DNA of 64,000 nucleotides from Silvimonas soli (GCF_030035605.1 NZ_CP106736.1:1798001-1862000), one strand, 5' to 3'. Shown: positions 45,584-54,846, counted from the first letter of the stretch. Translations and numbers: made by a program. The notes: a model not told the origin generated them from the letters alone.

Positions 45584-46267
45584 ATGCATTTCTGGCAGGT
45601 ACTGACCAATTTCGGCGATTCAGCACTGCTGCTTCCGGTGGCCGTTGTGTTGATCGGCTGGATGCTCTACGAGCAAGCCTGGCGCTGCGCATCGATCTGG
45701 GTGGCGTTGTTTGTTCCGGCCATGGTTCTGGTAGTGGCTACCAAACTGGCCTTTCTGGGTTGGGGCATCGGCATCGAAAGGCTGGATTTCACCGGATTTA
45801 GCGGGCACACCACGCTCTCAATGGCGATCTATCCGGCGCTAGCAGTGTGGATTGTGCAACGCATGCATCCGCGCAATCATCTTCGTGCTTATGTATTGGG
45901 CTGGCTGTTTGCACTGGTGATTGGCGTGTCCCGGTTGACGCTGAACAAGCACTCGCTGTCCGAGGTGGCCGCGGGAGTGGCTCTGGGCACGGCGGTGAGC
46001 CTGACCTGGACATGGCTGTCGGCGCTCGATTCCCGGCCCAGCCACCACTTTGTGCTGGCGGTTGGCATTCTGGCGATGCTGATCGGCGGGCTGCATGGAG
46101 AACGGGCACCCACGCAGGGGTTTATTGCGCGGTGGGCGATATCGATGTCGCATCGTCCGGTGCCCTATAACCGCTATACCGCTTGGCCGGGCAGCCATCC
46201 GCACCACTTCTCACCGAGCAATCCGGCTTACGACCGTTTTCCTGGAAAAACACCGCAAACCGAGTAA
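45584..46267 (+). CDS. PAP2-family membrane phosphatase
   Basis: A 227-residue membrane protein with about five to six transmembrane segments. ATG 45584 (MHFWQVLTNFGDSA) is preferred; the frame is open upstream across the integrase terminator, which cannot be coding. PAP2 motifs are FSGHTTLSMAIYP and GVSRLTLNKHSLSE (Ser-Arg, catalytic His). The first motif (Lys…Arg-Pro) is only partly visible. Such enzymes dephosphorylate lipid phosphates such as phosphatidic acid or undecaprenyl diphosphate. Confidence 0.85.
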   Translation: MHFWQVLTNFGDSALLLPVAVVLIGWMLYEQAWRCASIWVALFVPAMVLVVATKLAFLGWGIGIERLDFTGFSGHTTLSMAIYPALAVWIVQRMHPRNHLRAYVLGWLFALVIGVSRLTLNKHSLSEVAAGVALGTAVSLTWTWLSALDSRPSHHFVLAVGILAMLIGGLHGERAPTQGFIARWAISMSHRPVPYNRYTAWPGSHPHHFSPSNPAYDRFPGKTPQTE

Positions 46268-46364
46268 TGGCGCGCTCTCGTCGGCTCGGTGGCGGGTTTT
46301 TGTCGTGCTCATTCCAGCCAGAATCCCGCATACTGTTGTCATAAATTGAACTGCGGAGACCAGC

Positions 46365-46877
46365 GTGTCCCAGAACCGTATTCAGGCTTTGCGCAAACAG
46401 CGCGCGTGGACTCAAGAGCAGCTAGCCCAGTGTAGCGGCCTGAGTGTGCGCACCATCCAGCGTATCGAAAATGGCGAACCTGCCGGGGCGGAAACACTGC
46501 AAGCCCTGGCTGCAGTGTTTGAAGTGCCGGTTCAGGATTTGCAGGAATCCGCCATGGCACCGCCGCCCTTGTCGGCCAGTGCAAGTCCGCCAGCAGATGC
46601 TCCGGACCCACAAGCCGCATCGCAAGAAGCAGAATTGCGCGCCCAAGTTGAGCGGGAAGCTCGCTTCTGGGGGCAGATGCAGCGATTCGGCGCCTTGTTG
46701 GTGGTTTTACTGATCATCAATCTGCTGACCAGCCCGAGTTATTTGTGGGTGAAATGGGTGGCATTAGGCTGGGGTTTGGCGCTGGTGTCGCGAGCTTTGC
46801 GGGTATTTCAACTATTTGGCGGGTTCGGGCCGGTCTGGCAAGAGCGCCGTTTACAACGTTTAAGGGCCAAAACATGA
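46365..46877 (+). CDS. XRE-type helix-turn-helix regulator with 2TM domain
   Basis: A 170-residue protein starting at GTG 46365. Residues 1-65 form an XRE/Cro helix-turn-helix (RKQRAWTQEQLAQCSGLSVRTIQRIENG). A Pro/Ser-rich linker follows, then two membrane segments (about 108-145; FGALLVVLLIINLLT, WVALGWGLALVSRA) in a 2TM-domain arrangement. It is a membrane-anchored DNA-binding protein. Its ATG-overlap (ATGA) with the next gene shows they are translated together, suggesting it regulates or is sensed by that membrane protein. Confidence 0.87.
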   Translation: MSQNRIQALRKQRAWTQEQLAQCSGLSVRTIQRIENGEPAGAETLQALAAVFEVPVQDLQESAMAPPPLSASASPPADAPDPQAASQEAELRAQVEREARFWGQMQRFGALLVVLLIINLLTSPSYLWVKWVALGWGLALVSRALRVFQLFGGFGPVWQERRLQRLRAKT

Positions 46878-47554
46878 GCAACACAACCGCCGTCAACCAG
46901 CGCCCGAAACTGCGCACCGGGCTGATTATCGAGATTCTGGTCAATTTTGTGTTGCCGTGGCTGGTTTACCGCCAGGTTGAAGCGCAGTGGGGCTCACACA
47001 ACGCCTTGCTGGCCTCGGCCGTTCCGCCTGTGTTGTGGAGCGTACTGGAGCTTGTTCGCCATCGTCGCCTCGATGCGCTGAGCCTGCTGGTCATCGCCGG
47101 GATTGTGCTTTCGGTGGGCGCCGTGGCGCTCGGTGGCAGCCCAACCTTGATGCTGATGCGCGAGTCCTTGATTACCGGCGCCTTCGGCCTGGCATTTTTG
47201 ATCTCCGCCGGTTTGCGCCGCCCGCTGATTTATTATCTCGCCCGCGCCACCGTGGCACGGGAAAAGGGCGATGCCATGGTCCGCTTCGAGCAATATTGCA
47301 CTGATGGCAACGGCAAAATCGCCCGCTGGCTGATTGTGATGAGTCTGGTCTGGGGCGGCGGTTTGCTGGCCGAAATGGCACTGCGGCTGTGGCTGGCGCA
47401 AACCTTGCCGATCGAGCGTTTTCTGTTGGTTTCGCCGTGGTTGAGTTACGGCATCTATGCCGCGCTGGGCGGCTGGACCTGGTGGTATCGCCGGCAGTTG
47501 CGCAATCGCCATCAGCGGCAAGAAGCAGGCACGTTGGCGCAAGTGCAGCCCTGA
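46874..47554 (+). CDS. VC0807-family integral membrane protein
   Basis: A 226-residue membrane protein with about six transmembrane segments (LIIEILVNFVLPWLVY; LLVIAGIVLSVGAVALGG; LITGAFGLAFLISAG; and later ones). ATG 46874 overlaps the stop of the XRE-2TM gene by four bases (ATGA). VC0807-type proteins are of unknown function. A strong terminator follows, so the two genes form a closed operon. Confidence 0.8.
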   Translation: MSNTTAVNQRPKLRTGLIIEILVNFVLPWLVYRQVEAQWGSHNALLASAVPPVLWSVLELVRHRRLDALSLLVIAGIVLSVGAVALGGSPTLMLMRESLITGAFGLAFLISAGLRRPLIYYLARATVAREKGDAMVRFEQYCTDGNGKIARWLIVMSLVWGGGLLAEMALRLWLAQTLPIERFLLVSPWLSYGIYAALGGWTWWYRRQLRNRHQRQEAGTLAQVQP

Positions 47555-47590
47555 TCTATCTCCCGTCCTGTTCCAACGCACCCTTTATAA

Positions 47591-47620
47591 AAAAGACCCG
47601 TCCATATTGGCGGGTCTTTT
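47591..47620 (+). terminator. Terminator after the XRE/VC0807 operon
   Basis: AAAAGACCCG and CGGGTCTTTT form a perfect 10-base stem with a loop of about ten bases. It lies 37 bases after the stop codon of the VC0807-like gene. Confidence 0.87.
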
Positions 47621-47664
47621 AACTGGGCGCTGCACTCAGCAACGCAATTTCTGGATTATCAACA

Positions 47665-47778
47665 CGTAGCCCGGATGAAGCGTAGCGAGAATGCGGGGCA
47701 TGTCGGCCCGAGGGAGCCGGGTGATTCGTTGATGCATTGTCACCCCGGATTCTCGTTAACACGCCATCCGGGCTACGG
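47665..47778. repeat. Inverted interspersed repeat (GTAGCCCGGAT type)
   Basis: CGTAGCCCGGATGAAGCG at the left is mirrored by CCATCCGGGCTACGG at the right, with a second internal pair (GAGAATGCGGGG and CCCCGGATTCTC). The arms bracket ~110 bases without a gene. GTAGCCCGGATGAAGC motifs occur as interspersed REP-like repeats in many proteobacteria (known from those genomes). A partial copy (CGTAGCCCGGA) is at 50490-50500. Confidence 0.75.
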
Positions 47779-47815
47779 GTTTGGGAGCATCACCTTAGGC
47801 AACGCACACTCTGGA

Positions 47816-49210
47816 TTACCAGCCCCAGAACATCAGCCACCAGCTGGTATCAATCAACGCCAGCGCTCCGGCAAACACCAGCCAGGAAGCTGTTTTTTGC
47901 CCGATGTTCGCGCTGTAGCGGCGCAACACGCCAGCGGCCAGCCACAGGCTCCACAGATTGGCCAAGGTGAGCATGGTGATACGCACCGGGCTGACCCACA
48001 GCAACGACACGCCTTCCGGCTTGAGAATGGTGATCGATGTTGCGGACAAGCCGAGAAACAATCCACAGCCCGCCAGCGGAATCAGCGCCAGTGCCAGATG
48101 GTGAAAGCGCCGGGTGTCCCAACGCCCCAGCAAACGATTGGCAACGGCCAGAATGGTACTCAGCGCAGTGCCCAACGCCAGACCGATGGCCACAATCCAT
48201 GCCACCACCAACGAGCCGTCCAGCAAGGTAAAGACGTCGTTTTGCTGCGGATAATTGGTAAAGATGAACCACGGCAAGGATTTTTCTAGCGGCCACATGA
48301 TGTTACGGTTGATCAACCACTCGGCAATGCCTTGCTTGAGGTCAACCATCCACGGGCTGACTGTCCACTGGAACGCGCCAATGGCCAGACCGAGCATGCC
48401 AAACAGCAGCAAAATGGTTTGCCAACCGGCGTCTTTAGTCGGGCCAACTTTGACGATTTCTTCGCTGGCCGAGCGCGCAGTCAGCTCGATTGCATCGCGG
48501 TGACCGCTGCAACGGCCACACATATGGCATTCCGCATTCCCTTCCATATGCCGGATGGGCACCAGCGGCGCACAGACAATGGGGATCACTTTCTTGCCGT
48601 GGTAAGACCTCTTCCAGGCGTCGCCATTCACCTTGAAATGCACCGGTGCCAAGCGAGACAGCATGTTGAAGACGCCGTTGACCGGGCACAGATATTTGCA
48701 CCAGGCGCGTCGGTCACGCGCATACAAAAAGCCGATGATCATGGCAGCAACAGTGGAGCCGCCCAAGACCACGATCACTGCTTTGGGATATTGGTAAACG
48801 CTGACCATCTGGCCGTAGATGGTGGTGCCGGCAAAGGCCACAAACGGCCAGCCGGACCAGCGAATCCAGCGCGGCAAAGGCAGGTTAAGACCAAAGCGGC
48901 TGGTGAACTCTGACAACGCGCCTTCCGGGCAGAGCACGCCACACCACAAGCGGCCAAACAGCACCATGCTCAGCAACACAAACGGCCACCAGATGCCCCA
49001 GAACAGGAACTGCGCGAATACCGTCAGATTATTGAAGATGCGCGCGTCGGAATCCGGCAGCGGACTGATCACCGGCAACACCAGCAAGCCCACGTAGAAC
49101 ACCACGACGACCCATTGCGCCGCGATAATCGCGCCACGATGCCGGGCCAGCCAGTTCCCGGCTTGGGCCAACAGGGTTTGAGTTGGAGTGCTACTTGACG
49201 CTTGCTGCAT
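47816..49210 (-). CDS. FtrD-like polyferredoxin membrane protein
   Basis: A 464-residue membrane protein with ~8 segments and ferredoxin-type clusters, with Cys motifs CGVLCPEG, CKYLCPVNG and CHMCGRCSGH. NosR/NapH-type and FtrD proteins share this plan: the clusters pass electrons across the inner membrane. Location next to ftrB and ftrA points to FtrD, which supports oxidation or permeation of ferrous iron in Brucella- and Bordetella-type Ftr systems. It follows ftrB by 97 bases. Confidence 0.8.
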   Translation of the reverse strand: MQQASSSTPTQTLLAQAGNWLARHRGAIIAAQWVVVVFYVGLLVLPVISPLPDSDARIFNNLTVFAQFLFWGIWWPFVLLSMVLFGRLWCGVLCPEGALSEFTSRFGLNLPLPRWIRWSGWPFVAFAGTTIYGQMVSVYQYPKAVIVVLGGSTVAAMIIGFLYARDRRAWCKYLCPVNGVFNMLSRLAPVHFKVNGDAWKRSYHGKKVIPIVCAPLVPIRHMEGNAECHMCGRCSGHRDAIELTARSASEEIVKVGPTKDAGWQTILLLFGMLGLAIGAFQWTVSPWMVDLKQGIAEWLINRNIMWPLEKSLPWFIFTNYPQQNDVFTLLDGSLVVAWIVAIGLALGTALSTILAVANRLLGRWDTRRFHHLALALIPLAGCGLFLGLSATSITILKPEGVSLLWVSPVRITMLTLANLWSLWLAAGVLRRYSANIGQKTASWLVFAGALALIDTSWWLMFWGW

Positions 49211-49307
49211 TGCTGCTGCCTTTCTTTTCCGAAGATGCGCATCTTACCGGCATGCGAATCATTTCGAACTGTAAAACCTGCCGCTTAACCGCCAGGATGA
49301 CTGGCAA

Positions 49308-49640
49308 TTACTTCGCGATGATCTTGCCTTTGGCGGTGGTCTGATGGAAATCGTCAAACCAGGTGTATTCGCCAGCGGACAAGGGCGCGAGAATCACGGA
49401 TGACGTCACGCCAGGGCCGAGCACCTTTTCTTTGCGCAACTGCGTGCTTTCAAATTCCACTGCCTGGCTGCCGGTATTTGAAACCACCACACGAATCTTC
49501 TTGCCCGTCGGCACAACCAGTTCGGTTGGCGACGCTTTGCCGTCTTTGAATTCGATCTTGATTTCGTATGGCTCTTCCGCCCAGGCGGTCGCGGTTAACG
49601 CAGCGCTAGCCAGCGCTAATGCCAACAGATGTTTACGCAT
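49308..49640 (-). CDS. ftrB: FtrB-like periplasmic cupredoxin
   Basis: A 110-residue exported protein with signal peptide (to about AWA-EE) and a cupredoxin-like beta domain (ELVVPTGKKIRVVVSNTGSQAVEFES; GEYTWFDDFHQTTAKGKI). In the FtrABCD system this cupredoxin is thought to oxidise or hand on ferrous iron bound by FtrA. Typical type-1 copper ligands are not all visible. It stands between ftrA and the polyferredoxin, co-oriented. Confidence 0.8.
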   Translation of the reverse strand: MRKHLLALALASAALTATAWAEEPYEIKIEFKDGKASPTELVVPTGKKIRVVVSNTGSQAVEFESTQLRKEKVLGPGVTSSVILAPLSAGEYTWFDDFHQTTAKGKIIAK

Positions 49641-49799
49641 CTTGTATTTCCCCTTGCCCGCCGCAGGTGGCAGGCATTGCCAAATCTTGCAAAGTCAAAA
49701 CCATCGCCCGCAAAGCATAAAGGGCACGCAGCCGGATCAGCCGCGCGCCCATGGGCAAAAACCAGAGCCGGATCATGTCCGGCCCGGCTTAGCTCAGGC

Positions 49800-50339
49800 T
49801 TAGTAACCGCCCTTCTTGCCTGTGCCTGCGAAGGTGAACTCGTAGTCGTTGGTGATGGTGTCAAACCATGGACCAACGCCGGTTTCCTTATCCACATGGC
49901 GGCCAAAATGCGCCATCGGGTTCTTGGATGGCGGCAAAATGGTGAGCTTGAGTTTGTACTTGCCTGGTCCGAACAGTTTGACGTTATCGCCGTAATGCGG
50001 GCCGTCATCGGCCACCATGGCCATCATGTCGCCAGAGATTTTCTGATTGGTGCCCACTTTGGTGACTTCATACTTCACCAGCAGCGCCGGCATCCATTCG
50101 CCTTCAGCAAAACCGTTCGGGTTGTGCTTGAGCGCGTGGATATCCGCCTCCAGGTGAATGTCCGACTCTTCGGCTTTGCGCATCATGCCTTCCGGATCCA
50201 TCTTGATCGGCTGCAGATACACCGCACCGATTTCCATGCCGCCTTTGAGCAGCGGCTTGCCAATCGGATATTCAGCGGCAAAGGCTGATGCAGCCAGGGT
50301 CAGCGCAGCAACAGCGCCAGCCAGAATCGAAACACGCAT
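49800..50339 (-). CDS. ftrA: FtrA/P19-type periplasmic iron-binding protein
   Basis: Periplasmic ferrous iron-binding protein of the Tpd/P19 family, 179 residues. ATG 50339 (MRVSILAGAVAALTLAASAFA) is favoured because GAGGT stands just before it; ATG 50351 is possible. After the signal peptide the family hallmarks are KGGMEIGAVYLQPIKMDPEG, HLEADIHALKHNPNGFAEGEWMPALLVKY and HYGDNVKLFG, containing the His and Met metal ligands. First gene of the ftr operon and placed directly behind a Fur-box-like sequence. Confidence 0.93.
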   Translation of the reverse strand: MRVSILAGAVAALTLAASAFAAEYPIGKPLLKGGMEIGAVYLQPIKMDPEGMMRKAEESDIHLEADIHALKHNPNGFAEGEWMPALLVKYEVTKVGTNQKISGDMMAMVADDGPHYGDNVKLFGPGKYKLKLTILPPSKNPMAHFGRHVDKETGVGPWFDTITNDYEFTFAGTGKKGGY

Positions 50340-50362
50340 TGTGAACCTCATCGGAAAATTGA

Positions 50363-50396
50363 ATTAATTATCAATTGAGAAGCATTATCATTTCAC
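50363..50396 (-). promoter_or_regulatory. Fur-box-like operator of ftrA
   Basis: Read on the minus strand the stretch has AATGATAATGCTTCTCAAT (50377-50395) and then TGATAATTAATTC (50361-50373), giving repeated TGATAAT half-sites as in Fur boxes. It sits just upstream of the ftrA start. Fur control of Ftr systems is known in other bacteria; binding here is inferred. Confidence 0.6.
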
Positions 50397-50693
50397 GAAT
50401 GATGCCTGACCGTGTCGCTTAGCTCAAGTGCTCAGTAACAAAAATGTTTGATCCGCATCAGATTTCCTTCGGAGGAGGTCTGTGGCAGCCCGTAGCCCGG
50501 ACTGGGCTCTCCAGCGAGGGAATGGCGAAGCACGGTAAGTGACTGGCTATTTCTGCCCACGCCGCCCGATATCCGCAATTCCCCACCGTTCACCTCACTC
50601 TTTTTGGGCAATGCATCGCACGCGCCGTGACGCCCCGGCCCTGCTCCCCGTATAATTCACTCCTTTTGACCGACTTTTTTCCCGGACCAAGCC
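50397..50693. other. Intergenic between ftrA and leuS
   Basis: Contains a partial copy of the GTAGCCCGGA repeat (50490-50500). A TATAAT at 50651-50656 makes a possible leuS -10 element; no -35 is seen. No gene. Confidence 0.4.
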
Positions 50694-53306
50694 ATGCAAG
50701 AGCAATACATCCCGGCAGAAGTAGAAGCCGCCGCGCAAAGCGAGTGGGAACAACACCAGACAGACCGTGCCCTTGAGGACACTTCCAAGCCCAAGTTCTA
50801 CTGTCTATCCATGTTCCCCTACCCGTCCGGGAAGCTACACATGGGCCACGTGCGCAACTACACCATTGGTGATGTGCTCAGCCGCTACATGCGCATGAAT
50901 GGTTTCAACGTGCTGCAGCCGATGGGCTGGGATGCGTTCGGCATGCCGGCAGAAAATGCGGCCATCAAAAACAAGGTCGCCCCGGCCAAGTGGACTTACG
51001 AAAACATCGATTACATGAAGATCCAGTTGAAATCGCTGGGTCTGGCGATCGACTGGGAGCGCGAAGTCGCCACCTGCAAGCCCGATTACTATCGTTGGGA
51101 ACAATGGCTGTTCACCCGCCTGTTCGCCAAAGGCATCATCTACAAGAAAAGCGGGATGGTGAACTGGGACCCGGTCGACCAGACCGTGCTGGCCAACGAA
51201 CAAGTGATCGATGGCCGTGGCTGGCGTTCGGGCGCGCTGGTAGAAAAGCGCGAAATCCCGATGTATTACTTCCGCATCACCGATTACGCCGAACAACTGC
51301 TGCAGGATCTGGACCAACTGGGCGGTTGGCCTGAGCAAGTCAAAACCATGCAACGTAACTGGATCGGCAAGAGCTTTGGTGCCGAAGTGGCGTTTGATTA
51401 TGACGTTGCCACCACCGGCGAAGCCGGCCAGCTCAAGGTCTACACCACCCGCCCCGATACGCTGATGGGCGCGACCTACGTGGCTGTAGCGGCCGAACAC
51501 CCGCTGGCGACCCTCGCCGCAGTGAACAAGCCAGAACTGCAGGCGTTTATCGCCGAGTGCAAATCCGGTTCCGTGGCCGAAGCCGATGTCGCCACCATGG
51601 AAAAGAAAGGCATGCCGACCGGGCAGTTCGTAATCCATCCTCTGACCGGCGAAAAACTGCCGGTGTGGATCGCTAACTACGTGCTGTGGGGCTACGGCGA
51701 AGGCGCAGTCATGGCCGTACCTGCGCATGATGAACGCGATTTTGAATTCGCCAACAAATACAGCCTGCCGATTGTGCAGGTGTATGCGCCGGTTAATGGC
51801 GAGAACAATTTCGACGCCAAGGTCTGGCAAGACTGGTACGGCGCCAAGGATGACTCGATCCGTACCATCAATAGCAGCAAGTACGACGGCAAAGATTACC
51901 AAGGTGCGTTTGATGGCATCGTGAGCGACCTGGAAGCCGGTACTCACGGCACCAAGCGCACCCAATATCGTCTGCGGGACTGGGGTATCAGCCGTCAGCG
52001 TTACTGGGGCTGCCCGATCCCAATCGTCCACTGTGCCGATTGCGGCGATGTGCCGGTGCCAGAAGACCAGTTGCCCGTCGTGTTGCCAGAAAACGTCGTT
52101 CCCGATGGCCGTGGCAACCCGCTGGCGCGCATGCCAGAGTTCTACGAAACCGCCTGCCCATCCTGCGGCAAGCCAGCCAAACGTGAAACCGACACCATGG
52201 ATACGTTCGTGGAGTCGTCCTGGTATTACGCCCGTTACACGTCGCCTGATGCCGCCACCGGCATGGTCGACGAGCGCGCCAAATACTGGCTGGATGTCGA
52301 CCAATACATCGGCGGCATTGAACACGCCATCCTGCACCTGTTGTACGCGCGCTTCTTCCACAAACTGATGCGCGACGAAGGTCTGATCCACACCGACGAG
52401 CCGTTCCGCAACTTACTCACGCAAGGCATGGTGATTTGCGAAACGTTCTATCGCGAACATGACGACGGCAAGAAAGACTGGATTGCCCCGGCTGACGTGG
52501 AAATCGAACGCGATGCCAAGGGCAAGATCATTGGCGCGACGCTCAAGAGCGATGGCCTGCCAGTGGTAGTCGGCGGCATCGAGAAGATGTCCAAATCCAA
52601 GAACAACGGTGTTGACCCACAAGCGCTGATCGAGAAATACGGCGCGGACACCGCCCGCTTGTTCATGATGTTTGCCGCACCGCCAGACCAGAGTCTGGAA
52701 TGGTCTGACGCCGGTGTGGAAGGTGCTTATCGCTTCCTCAAGCGTTTGTGGAAGCTGGTCAACGATCATGTTGCAGGTGGCGTCACCACGGCGTATGCCG
52801 GCGGCGAATTGTCAGCAGAACTCAAAGCATTGCGCTTTGCCTTGCACAGCACGATCCAGAAAGTGAGCGATGACTACGGTCGCCGCAAACAATTCAACAC
52901 CGCCATCGCCGCAGTCATGGAGTTGCTCAACGCCTTGAGCAAGCAAGCAGGCAGTGATGCCAGCGCGCGGGCAGTGGCACAAGAAGTACTGGAAACCGCC
53001 GTCAAGTTGCTGTCGCCCATTGCACCGCACGCCACCAACGCACTGTGGGCAGCGCTGCGCCCGGACTCACGCCTGGCCGAGCAAAGCTGGCCGGTGGTCG
53101 ACGAAACCGCACTGGTACAGGACGAAATCGACATGGTCGTACAAGTGAACGGCAAGCTGCGCGCCACGATTCGTGTATCCAAAGACGCCAGCAAAGAAGC
53201 CATTGAAGCGATCGCGCTGGGTGACGAGAACGTGCAACGCTTTGTGGAAGGCACGCCGAAGAAAGTTATCGTGGTACCGGGTCGACTGGTTAATATCGTC
53301 GCCTGA
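50694..53306 (+). CDS. leuS: Leucyl-tRNA synthetase
   Basis: Charges tRNA-Leu with leucine. At 870 residues it has normal bacterial length. The HIGH motif lies near residue 42 (PYPSGKLHMGHVRNY), KMSKS near 630 (KMSKSKNNG), the CP1 editing domain near 225-415 (TTRPDTLMGATYVAVAAEHPL), and a zinc-type Cys motif near 445-495 (HCADCGD; CPSCGK). It is followed by lptE and holA, a conserved order in beta- and gammaproteobacteria. Confidence 0.98.
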   Translation: MQEQYIPAEVEAAAQSEWEQHQTDRALEDTSKPKFYCLSMFPYPSGKLHMGHVRNYTIGDVLSRYMRMNGFNVLQPMGWDAFGMPAENAAIKNKVAPAKWTYENIDYMKIQLKSLGLAIDWEREVATCKPDYYRWEQWLFTRLFAKGIIYKKSGMVNWDPVDQTVLANEQVIDGRGWRSGALVEKREIPMYYFRITDYAEQLLQDLDQLGGWPEQVKTMQRNWIGKSFGAEVAFDYDVATTGEAGQLKVYTTRPDTLMGATYVAVAAEHPLATLAAVNKPELQAFIAECKSGSVAEADVATMEKKGMPTGQFVIHPLTGEKLPVWIANYVLWGYGEGAVMAVPAHDERDFEFANKYSLPIVQVYAPVNGENNFDAKVWQDWYGAKDDSIRTINSSKYDGKDYQGAFDGIVSDLEAGTHGTKRTQYRLRDWGISRQRYWGCPIPIVHCADCGDVPVPEDQLPVVLPENVVPDGRGNPLARMPEFYETACPSCGKPAKRETDTMDTFVESSWYYARYTSPDAATGMVDERAKYWLDVDQYIGGIEHAILHLLYARFFHKLMRDEGLIHTDEPFRNLLTQGMVICETFYREHDDGKKDWIAPADVEIERDAKGKIIGATLKSDGLPVVVGGIEKMSKSKNNGVDPQALIEKYGADTARLFMMFAAPPDQSLEWSDAGVEGAYRFLKRLWKLVNDHVAGGVTTAYAGGELSAELKALRFALHSTIQKVSDDYGRRKQFNTAIAAVMELLNALSKQAGSDASARAVAQEVLETAVKLLSPIAPHATNALWAALRPDSRLAEQSWPVVDETALVQDEIDMVVQVNGKLRATIRVSKDASKEAIEAIALGDENVQRFVEGTPKKVIVVPGRLVNIVA

Positions 53307-53345
53307 CCCATCAACCCCGTCCAACAACCACCAGGGTTTTACGCA

Positions 53346-53861
53346 ATGACTGCAACGCTGCGCCGCCTGACGGCCATTTTACTGATTAGCCTGCTGGCGG
53401 CCTGCGGCTTTCATTTGCGCGGGCAAGGCCCGAATTCGGGCTTTGCTTACCCCACGGTGTATGTGGAAGGCAAAGGCGGCGTCGCCCAGCAGTTGCGGCT
53501 GTATCTGCCGCTGCTGCCTAACGTCAAGTTGATCAAAGACGCCACACAAAAAGATGTCGCCAAGATTGCCATCCTGAACGAGAGCACCAACAACGCCGTG
53601 CTGACTATTAATAGTGCAGGCCAGGCTACGGAATACAAGACGTCGTTTGTGGCCACCTTCAGCGCCTTCCGCCCCGATGGCACTGCCATTATGGAAAGCC
53701 AGCAAGTGACGCTGTCGCGCAGTTACTCCTATGATCCGAACAACCCGATTGCCATGACCGGTGAATCCAACCGCTTGGTCAAAGACATGCAGCAGGATGC
53801 CTCGCAACTGATCCTGCGTCGTATCAACGCTGTTGCTACACACGGCGACAATGCGCAGTGA
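53346..53861 (+). CDS. lptE: LPS-assembly lipoprotein LptE
   Basis: Outer-membrane lipoprotein that plugs the LptD barrel in LPS assembly. It has 171 residues. The lipobox LLAACGFHLRG places the lipidated Cys at about residue 21. The mature part has the beta fold typical of LptE (FAYPTVYVEGKGGVAQQLRLYL). Its stop overlaps the start of holA by about 11 bases, the usual arrangement. Confidence 0.94.
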   Translation: MTATLRRLTAILLISLLAACGFHLRGQGPNSGFAYPTVYVEGKGGVAQQLRLYLPLLPNVKLIKDATQKDVAKIAILNESTNNAVLTINSAGQATEYKTSFVATFSAFRPDGTAIMESQQVTLSRSYSYDPNNPIAMTGESNRLVKDMQQDASQLILRRINAVATHGDNAQ

Positions 53862-54846
53862 TGATCTGGCCCGCCACCTGAAAGGCGGGCTGGCGCCGCT
53901 TTATTTGCTGCATGGCGAAGAAGGGTTTCTCACGCTGGAATCGGCCAACGCCATTCGCGAAGCGGCGATGCGTAACGGCTTTAGCGAGCGTGAAGTGCTG
54001 ACGGTGGAAAGCGGATTTTCCTGGAGCCAGCTCGGCCACATCGGCAATTCTTTCTCGCTGTTTGCCGAGAAAAAACTGGTTGAATTGCGCATCCCTACCG
54101 GCAAGCCCGGCGTGGAAGGCGCTAAAGTGCTAGAAGCCTATGCCGCTCGCCTGCCGCAAGACACTGTCACCGTCATCCAGTGCCCCAAGCTGGATCGTAC
54201 CGCCCAGAATGGCAAATGGTTTCAGGCGCTGAGCCAGCACGGCGAAGTCATCGAAGCCAAGCCCATTGAGCGCACCGCATTGCCCAACTGGATTGCCGCG
54301 CGCATGACGGCTCAGCAACAATCGCTGGAACCCGATGCCATGCGCTTTCTTGTCGACCGGCTGGAAGGCAACCTGTTCGCGGCGCATCAGGAAGTACAAA
54401 AGCTGGCGCTATTACATCCCGCCGGAACGTTGACGTTAGAGCAAGTGCGCGAAGCAGTGGCCAATGTTGCCCGCTATGATGTCTTCCAGATGGGCGAAGC
54501 GCTGCTGGCTGGCGACGCTACGCGCTTTGTGCGCATGCTGGATGGCTTGCGGGCCGAAGGCGAAGCACCGCACCTGGTCTTGTGGGCGCTCGCCGAAGAA
54601 ATTCGCGCACTGTGGCGACTGGCTCAAGGCCGCGCCAACGGTGCCAATATGGCACAGCTATATAAAGAAAACCGGGTGTGGGGTGCCAAGCAAGGCGTGG
54701 TAGACAAAGCACTCAATCGCGTAGGCGGAACCGAACTGCGAGCCGCGCTCAGTACCGCAGCAAAAATCGATCAGATCAATAAAGGTGTCGGCCAAGGTGA
54801 TGCCTGGGACGAATTACTGAACATGTGCCTGCCCTTGCTCAAATAG
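53851..54846 (+). CDS. holA: DNA polymerase III subunit delta
   Basis: Clamp-loader wrench subunit that opens the beta clamp. ATG 53851 (MRSDDLARHL) gives 331 residues; a TTG 18 bases upstream is possible. GLAPLYLLHGEEGFLTLES at the N-terminus, LFAEKKLVELRIPTGKPG, and PHLVLWALAEEIRALW are typical HolA segments. It overlaps lptE. A GCCCGAG/CTCGGGC hairpin without a good T-run is just after the stop (54847-54864). Confidence 0.95.
   Translation: MRSDDLARHLKGGLAPLYLLHGEEGFLTLESANAIREAAMRNGFSEREVLTVESGFSWSQLGHIGNSFSLFAEKKLVELRIPTGKPGVEGAKVLEAYAARLPQDTVTVIQCPKLDRTAQNGKWFQALSQHGEVIEAKPIERTALPNWIAARMTAQQQSLEPDAMRFLVDRLEGNLFAAHQEVQKLALLHPAGTLTLEQVREAVANVARYDVFQMGEALLAGDATRFVRMLDGLRAEGEAPHLVLWALAEEIRALWRLAQGRANGANMAQLYKENRVWGAKQGVVDKALNRVGGTELRAALSTAAKIDQINKGVGQGDAWDELLNMCLPLLK

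Noticed and set aside
50835..52391. 518-residue minus-strand open frame opposite leuS
   Set aside because: Antisense shadow of leuS created by high third-position GC; not a plausible protein.
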